NCBI GenBank assembly: GCA_903864485.1
Contig: CAIPGD010000098.1
Location: 1 to 6,860, forward strand
DNA from: an uncultured bacterium
GTDB lineage: Bacteria > Pseudomonadota > Gammaproteobacteria > Burkholderiales > Burkholderiaceae_E
Reading direction: 5' to 3'
Length of the DNA: 6,860 nucleotides
Shown: piece by piece, positions 1-5,149 of the stretch
Numbering within the stretch: position 1 is the stretch's first letter
Layout of the letters: each line of letters starts with the position of its first letter
Position numbers and translations under genes: made by a program
The notes under the pieces: generated by a model
What the model was told of the DNA's origin: nothing
The model's database searches: none
What the model saw: only the letters and a program-made list of their open reading frames with translations

Positions 1-501
1 ATCTGATCGGGCACCAATGCTCATGAACAGCTTCTTGTTGCGGGCAGCCACCTGCGAGATCGTGAGCGCAGACGCCGATGAAATCTCACCCAGCAACGCA
101 ACAACGCCATCTCGTTCGATCATGCGTTGCGCTTTAGAGGAACCCACTGATGGGTTGACCGAATCCTCGCTGAGGATCTCGAGTTGACGACCCATCACGC
201 CACCCGCCGCATTGATCTCCTCGGCAGCCATCCGGATACCCATCACCGCGTATTCACCCAATGCGCCCAGAAAACCGGTCATTGGCGTGAGGTGCCCAAG
301 CCGAATTTTTTCCTGCTGACCACTCACAATGGCTGGAAATCCAAGCGCAGAAAGCGCCGCCACCCCGCCACCTGCGGCGACCAGACGACGACGGGTCGTG
401 CGACGGGTCGTGGATAGGTCGGTCGACAGACTCTGGGGCGGGTTTGTGGTCTGGCGATTCGGCAGTTGCTGACCTTGCGGGTCGACTTGGTCGAATTTCA
501 T
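1..501 (-). CDS. ABC transporter substrate-binding protein, branched-chain-amino-acid (LivK-like) family, N-terminal part
   Basis: Reading leftward from an ATG at 501, the frame stays open for 167 codons to the window edge, so the C-terminal part is missing. A strong GGAGGA ribosome site (509-514) lies 7 bases before the ATG and fixes the start. Residues 1-61 form a long export signal: a polar n-region, a TTRRTTRRRLVAAG twin-arginine-like motif (31-44), then an Ala/Gly-rich hydrophobic stretch ending near SG (60-61). The mature start, EKIRLGHLTPMTGFLGALGE (64-83), followed by GIRMAAEEINAAGGVMGRQLE, is the typical first lobe of periplasmic binding-protein type 1 domains of the Liv/Amide/aromatic-acid uptake class. 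RDGVVALLGEISSASALTIS (130-149) is the usual ligand-loop region. Such proteins bind amino acids, amides or aromatic and other carboxylates outside the membrane. The ligand cannot be told here. Divergent placement next to the catabolic operon suggests that it captures that operon's substrate (inference). Confidence 0.93.
   Translation of the reverse strand, partial: MKFDQVDPQGQQLPNRQTTNPPQSLSTDLSTTRRTTRRRLVAAGGGVAALSALGFPAIVSGQQEKIRLGHLTPMTGFLGALGEYAVMGIRMAAEEINAAGGVMGRQLEILSEDSVNPSVGSSKAQRMIERDGVVALLGEISSASALTISQVAARNKKLFMSIGARSD
389..412. repeat. Perfect 12-bp tandem duplication within the signal-peptide codons
   Basis: CGACGGGTCGTG occurs twice back to back (389-400 and 401-412). On the minus strand it encodes TTRR-TTRR, so the duplication makes two candidate twin-arginine pairs (R33-R34 and R37-R38, followed by R39) in the signal peptide of the substrate-binding protein. 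The unit length is a multiple of three, so the frame is kept. Confidence 0.9.
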
Positions 502-567
502 GGGGTTCTCCTCCGGTGACAGGCTGACGCAAGGCGCTGCCCAATTTTCGTTTTGATCGTGAAACAG

Positions 568-595
568 ATCCTAAAGCCCTGTAGCGCCTTATCAA
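568..595 (-). promoter_or_regulatory. Candidate sigma-70 promoter for the substrate-binding protein gene
   Basis: On the minus strand there is TTGATA (590-595; 5 of 6 against TTGACA), a 16-base spacer, then TAGGAT (568-573; 4 of 6 against TATAAT). Transcription would start near 560 and leave a leader of about 60 bases before the ATG at 501. The -35 box lies inside the inverted repeat at 582-619, so a protein bound there would affect this promoter. Box matching alone is weak evidence. Confidence 0.4.
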
Positions 596-619
596 ATTAG
601 CGATTTCCTTGATGCGCTA
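582..619. promoter_or_regulatory. Bulged inverted repeat, candidate operator between divergent transcripts
   Basis: The left arm is TAGCGC (582-587), ctt, ATCAA (591-595). The right arm is TTGAT (609-613) directly followed by GCGCTA (614-619). Together they give 11 complementary positions around a 13-base centre, with a 3-base bulge in the left arm. A second overlapping pairing, CCTTAT (587-592) with ATAAGG (619-624), adds to the symmetry. Spacing and position suit a dimeric regulator site such as those of LysR-type proteins, and a LysR-like gene lies at the other end of the operon. The link between the two is inference. Confidence 0.45.
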
Positions 620-650
620 TAAGGTGGGCCTATGGCCAGCAGCCCAGTCA

Positions 651-680
651 TCGACTTTCGATATAAGTCAACGCTATAGG
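651..680 (+). promoter_or_regulatory. Weak candidate promoter for the cupin-led operon
   Basis: TCGACT (651-656; 4 of 6) and TATAGG (675-680; 4 of 6) are 18 bases apart, with a further TATAAG (662-667) between them. The start would fall near 687, about 75 bases before the ATG at 763. An alternative is TTGATG (609-614) with a poor TATGGC (631-636), which would mirror the leftward promoter. Neither is strong, as expected for a promoter needing an activator. The GACTT-N7-AAGTC dyad (653-669) overlaps this site. Confidence 0.25.
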
Positions 681-693
681 CGGGGTCAGAATT

Positions 694-704
694 CGGTAGT
701 ACCG
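694..704. repeat. Short palindrome CGGTAGTACCG in the operon leader
   Basis: Two 5-base arms, CGGTA and TACCG, flank a single central G. It is short enough to arise by chance. Its place between the candidate promoter and the cupin start makes it a possible second protein-binding site or leader hairpin. Confidence 0.35.
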
Positions 705-762
705 CTGAGAGGCCCACTCTGCTTAGACTGGACTCTCACAATTTTGACGACAAGGACGCCCA

Positions 763-1131
763 ATGAACGCTGTTGTCCGCAACATTGCCGAAATTGCCTG
801 GCAGGAGTTCCCCGGCCATTTTGGTGGCGCGCTCTCGAAGGCGCTGGTCGGGCCCGAGGTCGGCGGCTCGCACCGGATTGACTATCGAATCTCAAGCTAT
901 CAACCAATGGCCCACGTCGGTGATCATGTTCATCAGGTTCAGGAACAGATCTACCATGTTCTGGAAGGCGAGGGCATGCTGTTGCTGGACGGTACGCCAC
1001 ACCTCATGCGTCGTCATGACTACGTTTTTATTCCGCCGGGCGTGCGGCATAGCTTCACCAATAACGGATTGACGCCGTTGGTCTTTCTCGTCGTGACATC
1101 GCCTACGGAAGATGGTGAAACGCCAGAATGA
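763..1131 (+). CDS. Small single-domain cupin protein
   Basis: This is a 122-residue, cytoplasmic-looking protein with no signal peptide. AAGGA (752-756) sits 6 bases before the ATG. The conserved cupin core is clear. Motif 1 is HVHQVQEQIYHVLEGEG (55-71), with metal-ligand candidates H55, H57 and E61. Motif 2 is FIPPGVRHSFTN (89-100), with the fourth ligand H96. All four usual metal ligands are present, so a bound divalent metal is expected. Single cupins of this size include isomerases, small decarboxylases, dioxygenase relatives and non-catalytic sugar or acid binders, and the sequence does not decide between them. It is the first gene of the operon and its stop overlaps the next start (ATGA), so it is probably made in step with the aldehyde dehydrogenase. 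A role on an intermediate of the same pathway is inferred. Confidence 0.9.
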   Translation: MNAVVRNIAEIAWQEFPGHFGGALSKALVGPEVGGSHRIDYRISSYQPMAHVGDHVHQVQEQIYHVLEGEGMLLLDGTPHLMRRHDYVFIPPGVRHSFTNNGLTPLVFLVVTSPTEDGETPE

Positions 1132-2579
1132 GTGGTGAAGCGGGCCGCCCGGTGAGCGACCAACTCACCACCATTCCCTTTCTGATGGCGGGCGTTTGGA
1201 CGACGGGCCAGCATCACCGGACCGTTCTGGACAAGTTCCACCTCCACCCCTGCGCAACCCTGTCCTTGCCCTCGCGGGAACAGGTCCACGAAGCAATAGT
1301 GGCGGCCGAAAAAGCGTTCCGAAGCAGCCGTTTGACCGCGCATGAGCGTGGCGCGATTCTTGGACGGACCGCGGACCGGCTCGAGCAACTCGGCCCCAGC
1401 CTGATCCAGTCATTGCAACAAGAAGCTGGATTCACCGAAAGCGACGCGCGTGGCGAATGGCGCCGATGCATTCAGACCTTTCAGTTGGCCGCGGAGGAGG
1501 CGCGCCGTCTCGTTGGCGATATGGTGGCCATCGAAGGGGCCCCTCAACAGGCAGGTCGCCTGGGCTTTACCCTTCGAGTCCCCTTAGGCATCGTCTGCGC
1601 GATCACCCCTTTTAATGCGCCGCTCAACACGGTTGCCCACAAAGTCGGACCTGCGCTCGCTGCCGGCAATGCGGTTGTTCTAAAGCCCTCGTCTCATACC
1701 CCCACGGCCGCCAACCTGATGGCGCAGGCACTGCTTGACGCTGGCCTGCCGTCGGGACTGATCACCGTCCTGCACGGTGGGGCCGAGGTTTCGCAATGGT
1801 TGCTCGACGAGCCCAAAATCCGCTTTTACGCCTTCACCGGGAGCACCGAGGTCGGTCTAGCGATTCAACAGCGCGCCGGTCTACGGCGCACTCAAATGGA
1901 ACTCGGAAGTATCGCGTTTACCGTCCTTGCGCAGGACGCAGACCTCGATCGGGCCCTTCCGAAAATCATCAATGCGGGCTACCGGAAAGCCGGGCAAGTC
2001 TGTACCTCGATTCAGATTCTGCTTGTCCACAAATCGATCCAATCCTTGGTTGAATCTCGTCTGGCAGCACTAGTCAGTGCACTGACCTATGGCGACCCAT
2101 TTGATCCCGAAACCGTGGTGGGCCCGGTCATCAGCGAAACCGAGGCCGAACGCATCGAGCGCTGGATCGACGAGGCGATTGATGCGGGTGCGACCCGGCT
2201 CGCCGGCGGCGACCGCAAAGGCGCTGTCATAGCCCCTACGTTGCTCACGGGGGTCGATCGCAGGCTTTCGATCAGTTGCCAGGAGGTTTTCGGGCCGGTT
2301 ATTTCGATCGAGTCCTTCGACCAGACAGCAGAGGCGATCGCCCGCATTAACGACACCCCTTTCGGGCTTGCAACTGGATGGTTCACCAACCGCCTCGACG
2401 ATGCTCTGGCCGCTGCCCGCGAACTCGAAGTCGGTGGCATTCACATTAATGAAACCTCAAGCTCCCGCGTTGACCTGATGCCATATGGTGGCTCGAAAGC
2501 CAGTGGGTTTGGGCGTGAGGGCCCACACCATGCCATTCGCGAGATGAGTGAAGAGCGCCTCGTCACCCTTCTCGCCTAA
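1128..2579 (+). CDS. NAD(P)-dependent aldehyde dehydrogenase
   Basis: This 483-residue protein matches the usual length of the aldehyde dehydrogenase superfamily, which oxidises an aldehyde to a carboxylic acid with NAD(P)+. All hallmark parts are in order: TPFNAPLN with N163 (oxyanion), LKPSS with K186 (cofactor), FTGSTEVG (236-243, Rossmann glycine loop), MELGS with general base E258, GQVCTS with nucleophile C292, EVFGPV with E386, NDTPFGLATGWFT (408-420), and a C-terminal block MPYGGSKASGFGREG (451-465). The last block resembles the branch holding lactaldehyde, phosphonoacetaldehyde and similar small polar aldehyde dehydrogenases, but the substrate is not settled. E258 is followed by LGSIAF rather than the common LGG(N/K)xP. 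The start ATG at 1128 overlaps the cupin stop by four bases. It lies just upstream of a ThDP-dependent C-C-cleaving enzyme, which suggests it removes the aldehyde made there (inference). Confidence 0.95.
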   Translation: MSGEAGRPVSDQLTTIPFLMAGVWTTGQHHRTVLDKFHLHPCATLSLPSREQVHEAIVAAEKAFRSSRLTAHERGAILGRTADRLEQLGPSLIQSLQQEAGFTESDARGEWRRCIQTFQLAAEEARRLVGDMVAIEGAPQQAGRLGFTLRVPLGIVCAITPFNAPLNTVAHKVGPALAAGNAVVLKPSSHTPTAANLMAQALLDAGLPSGLITVLHGGAEVSQWLLDEPKIRFYAFTGSTEVGLAIQQRAGLRRTQMELGSIAFTVLAQDADLDRALPKIINAGYRKAGQVCTSIQILLVHKSIQSLVESRLAALVSALTYGDPFDPETVVGPVISETEAERIERWIDEAIDAGATRLAGGDRKGAVIAPTLLTGVDRRLSISCQEVFGPVISIESFDQTAEAIARINDTPFGLATGWFTNRLDDALAAARELEVGGIHINETSSSRVDLMPYGGSKASGFGREGPHHAIREMSEERLVTLLA

Positions 2580-2603
2580 CCAGTGATTCTCTAGGACAAT
2601 TTC

Positions 2604-4400
2604 ATGCCGATGATGAAAGGTGGCGAACTGATCGCCCAGACCCTGGTTCAGGAACGAATCCCCTACGTGTTCGGCATTTGTGGACACGGGAACGTCGGCA
2701 TTCTCGACGCGCTGCACGACGTTCGCGACCAGATCAAACTCATCTCACCGCGTCATGAGCAGTGCGCAGGTCATATGGCGGATGCCTATTTCCGCGTACG
2801 CCACCGGCCAGTCGCGACGCTGACCTCGACGGGCCCCGGCAGTGCCAACCTCGTGATGTCACTCGCGACCGCGCTGTCGGACTCTTCTGCCTTCATGGCG
2901 ATCACAGCGAACGTTCCAACCTCGCAACACAACCGTGCGCCGTTCCAGGAACTTTATAAGCACAATCAGGCCGATTTCGCTCAAGTCTTGCGCCCCGTTG
3001 TGAAGCGTGCGTTTCAACCAACGCGTGTCGACATGCTCCCACTGGCGCTCCGCCAGGGTCTCGACACGATGGTCACTGGGCGCCCTGGGCCCGTTAATCT
3101 GGATATCCCCTACAACGTCTTTCAGGAATCAGATGATGTGGAGCTGCCCGCACGTTCACATCTCGACCGACCGCATCGCCCGGGGGCAAGCACTGAAGAT
3201 GTCAATGCCGCGCTTCAGCTGCTCGCAAAGGCCAATCGCCCAGTGCTCTTTATCGGCCACGGAGCAACGCTCGCCGAGGCCGGCCCCGAAATCGTCGCAT
3301 TTGCACACCGGCTTGGGATCCCCGTCATCACCTCGCCCAATGGCATGGGATGTATCCCGGGTGACGATCCGTTGGCGCTGGGTTTCATCGGCCGCAACGG
3401 GGCGTACCCGGCCAATCAGGCAGGCCGCTTCGCCGACCTCGTACTCACGATCGGTACGCGCTTTGATGATCGTTCGGCGTCCAGCTGGCAACCCGGTTAT
3501 TCCTGGAATTTCCCGAGCACGCGCCTGATTCACGTCGATATTGACCCACAGGAACTGGGTCGCAACTACCCGCCCACCCTTGGAATCATTGCGGACGCCA
3601 AGACCTTCATGGGCCAACTTCTGCGAAGTCTGGATCACACCGAATCAGCAATCGATCGCGCAAGGTTTGGCCCCTGGCGCAGCACCGTGGAGGGCTGGCA
3701 GGCGGAATGGGAATCCTTCGTTCGACCCCATTTCGGCGACTCAACCAGCCCGCTTCGGCCAGAATTTGTGGTCGGCCAACTCCAGCGCCTGCTGCCCGAC
3801 GATGTCATTCTCGCGCTGGACTCCGGCGTCCACCACAATTGGTTCATGCAGTTTTGGAAAGCGCGCCGTCCGCAGAGCATGCTAAACAGCTGGGGGTACT
3901 CCTCGATGGGCTTTGGCGTCTGTGGTGCGCTGGGCGCTCAGCTTGCGGCGCCCGACCGACCGGTCGTTGCGGTGGTCGGCGATGGCGGTTTCACGATGGC
4001 GCCCTACGTGTTGTGCACCGCCGTCGAGTACAACCTCCCGGTCGTCTGGGTGATCTGGAACAACTTCGCGTGGGGTGCCATCCGAGACCTCCAGTACGGA
4101 CTATTTGATGGGCGCGAAATTGGTACCGCGTTCTATCACGGACAGACCGGTGAGTCCTACAACCCTGATTTTGCCGCCTGGGCTCGCGCCTGTGGCGCCG
4201 ATGGGACGACCGTCACACGCCCCCGGGATTTACCGGCCGCCATTGAACTGGCACTCAAGAATCGCCGGCCTTGCGTGATCGATGTACACGTCGATGCGAA
4301 TGTGCGGCCCCCTTCCACAGGCACCTGGCAACTGCCCCCGATCCCGTTCAAGGAGCCGATTTTTGGCCGGCCCCATATTCAACCCACAATCGAGTCTTAA
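2604..4400 (+). CDS. Thiamine-diphosphate-dependent enzyme, acetolactate-synthase-like family
   Basis: This 598-residue protein has the three-domain layout of the acetolactate synthase/pyruvate oxidase/benzoylformate decarboxylase family. The pyrimidine-binding domain (about 5-170) carries GICGHGNVGILDAL (24-37), the catalytic glutamate E52 in RHEQCAGHMADAY, TSTGPGSAN (74-82) and GRPGPVNLDIP (159-169). The central domain (about 198-345) contains RPVLFIGHGA and IHVDIDPQELGRNYP. The diphosphate-binding domain (about 385-565) carries GDGGF (459-463) and NN (486-487), the expected GDG-N24-NN metal/ThDP motif. It is a complete and probably active enzyme. AGGA (2593-2596) precedes the ATG by 7 bases; ATGs at 2610 and 2613 are weaker alternatives. 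No small regulatory subunit follows it, so biosynthetic acetolactate synthase is unlikely. The GHGNV segment recalls the inositol-pathway dione hydrolase IolD. Cleavage of a cyclic 1,2-dione or a 2-oxo acid is a reasonable inference; the true substrate is unknown. Confidence 0.92.
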   Translation: MPMMKGGELIAQTLVQERIPYVFGICGHGNVGILDALHDVRDQIKLISPRHEQCAGHMADAYFRVRHRPVATLTSTGPGSANLVMSLATALSDSSAFMAITANVPTSQHNRAPFQELYKHNQADFAQVLRPVVKRAFQPTRVDMLPLALRQGLDTMVTGRPGPVNLDIPYNVFQESDDVELPARSHLDRPHRPGASTEDVNAALQLLAKANRPVLFIGHGATLAEAGPEIVAFAHRLGIPVITSPNGMGCIPGDDPLALGFIGRNGAYPANQAGRFADLVLTIGTRFDDRSASSWQPGYSWNFPSTRLIHVDIDPQELGRNYPPTLGIIADAKTFMGQLLRSLDHTESAIDRARFGPWRSTVEGWQAEWESFVRPHFGDSTSPLRPEFVVGQLQRLLPDDVILALDSGVHHNWFMQFWKARRPQSMLNSWGYSSMGFGVCGALGAQLAAPDRPVVAVVGDGGFTMAPYVLCTAVEYNLPVVWVIWNNFAWGAIRDLQYGLFDGREIGTAFYHGQTGESYNPDFAAWARACGADGTTVTRPRDLPAAIELALKNRRPCVIDVHVDANVRPPSTGTWQLPPIPFKEPIFGRPHIQPTIES

Positions 4401-4417
4401 AAGAGGATTTATCCCAA

Positions 4418-5149
4418 ATGTCCAAACCCCTCGCCATCGTCTTCGGCGGATCTCGTGGAATCGGTGCGGCCTGTGTTCGTGCCCTGACCGATGACGGATT
4501 TTCGGTGGCTTTTACCTACGTCAGCAGCGCCGACGCTGCTCATGCGTTGGCAGCTTCCTTAGCCCCAAATGTTGCCCGTGCTTATCAAGCGGATGTGGGT
4601 GACCCGGAATCAATCGCGAAGGTGTTCAAAGCCGCATCGGAAGATTTTGGAAGCGGCCCCAGCCTGGTCGTGGCCAACGCCGGAATCAATACCCTGCCAG
4701 GTCCAATGGCGCAGTTTCCGGCCACGGACTTTCGTCGCTTGGTTGAGGTCAACATTGTCGGCGCCTTCAACATCCTGTCGGAGGCCGCACGGCAGGTCAT
4801 TGACGGGGGTTCGATCATCGCGCTCACGACCTCGCTCGTGCGCCATGCGGCGCCGGGTCTCGGGCCTTACAGCGCAACCAAGGCCGCCGTCGAATCGATG
4901 GTCCGGTCAATGGCTAAAGAACTCGCCGGACGCAGGATTCGGGTCAATGCAGTGGCGCCTGGGCCTGTCGATACCGACCTGTTCCGCTTCGGGAAGAACG
5001 ACGAAGCCAAAGCCCGTTCGGCGGCCATGAGTCCTTTTAACCGAATTGGGACCCCCGACGAGATTGCCGCAGTGGTCCGTTTTCTGGCTTCAAACCAATC
5101 CTCCTGGATCCACGGTCAGATCATCCAGCCAAATGGCGGATTGGTTTGA
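4418..5149 (+). CDS. SDR-family NAD(P)-dependent oxidoreductase
   Basis: This is a classical 243-residue short-chain dehydrogenase/reductase. The cofactor loop is FGGSRGIG (9-16), D59-V60 contacts adenine, VANAGI (85-90) is the structural NAG motif, and N112 and the Y151-SAT-K155 pair complete the active site. The catalytic serine is most likely S139 in TTSLVRHAAPGLGPY, 12 residues before Tyr instead of the usual 13; T138 sits at the standard place. RVNAVAPGPVDTDL (175-188) and IHGQIIQPNGGLV at the end are typical of FabG-like family members. The ATG at 4418 was chosen because GAGGA (4403-4407) precedes it, the fold begins right there, and the gap to the ThDP gene is 17 bases. An in-frame GTG-type extension from 4271 has no family match. 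It probably interconverts a hydroxyl and a ketone on a pathway intermediate. It is not likely to belong to fatty-acid synthesis, since no such genes are near. Confidence 0.93.
   Translation: MSKPLAIVFGGSRGIGAACVRALTDDGFSVAFTYVSSADAAHALAASLAPNVARAYQADVGDPESIAKVFKAASEDFGSGPSLVVANAGINTLPGPMAQFPATDFRRLVEVNIVGAFNILSEAARQVIDGGSIIALTTSLVRHAAPGLGPYSATKAAVESMVRSMAKELAGRRIRVNAVAPGPVDTDLFRFGKNDEAKARSAAMSPFNRIGTPDEIAAVVRFLASNQSSWIHGQIIQPNGGLV
5135..5149 (+). promoter_or_regulatory. TTG start with 4-base overlap (translational coupling)
   Basis: The frame has no ATG or GTG before the FAD motif begins at residue 6, and the only initiation codon that leaves the whole fold is TTG at 5146-5148. It shares TTGA with the SDR stop at 5147-5149. 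Only a weak GGCGGA (5135-5140) lies upstream. Ribosomes finishing the SDR could reinitiate here, which would tie the amount of flavoenzyme to SDR translation. Confidence 0.7.

Larger units (their letters stand above)
502..762. other. Divergent intergenic control region
   Basis: These 261 bases separate the leftward binding-protein gene from the rightward operon. I see no convincing gene here: the open frames on either strand have no family resemblance or credible ribosome site. The region holds a bulged inverted repeat (582-619), promoter-like boxes, a GACTT-N7-AAGTC dyad (653-669), the 11-base palindrome CGGTAGTACCG (694-704), a small AGAG-N5-CTCT inverted repeat (708-720), and the ribosome sites of both flanking genes. 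It is clearly richer in A+T (540-620 and 655-680) than the genes. Confidence 0.75.

Noticed and set aside
254..595. Minus-strand open frame of 113 residues
   Set aside because: It lies in a different frame across the well-supported binding-protein gene, with Arg/Ser/Pro-rich sequence typical of high-GC shadows and no motifs.
708..720. AGAG-N5-CTCT as a terminator or attenuator
   Set aside because: A 4-base stem with no following T-run is too weak to be a terminator; no leader peptide or competing hairpin was seen.
609..881. Plus-strand open frame of 90 residues in the control region
   Set aside because: It has no credible ribosome site or family resemblance, and it runs out of frame into the cupin gene.
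2604..4400. Sulfoacetaldehyde acetyltransferase (Xsc) assignment for the ThDP enzyme, pairing with the ALDH in sulfonate breakdown
   Set aside because: The length is similar, but the N-terminal motif does not resemble what I recall of Xsc, and no phosphate acetyltransferase or sulfite exporter gene is nearby. It cannot be fully excluded without a phylogeny.
4271..4417. In-frame upstream extension of the SDR giving a 292-residue protein
   Set aside because: It overlaps the last 130 bases of the ThDP gene in another frame, has no family match, and the ATG at 4418 has a GAGGA site and begins exactly at the SDR fold.
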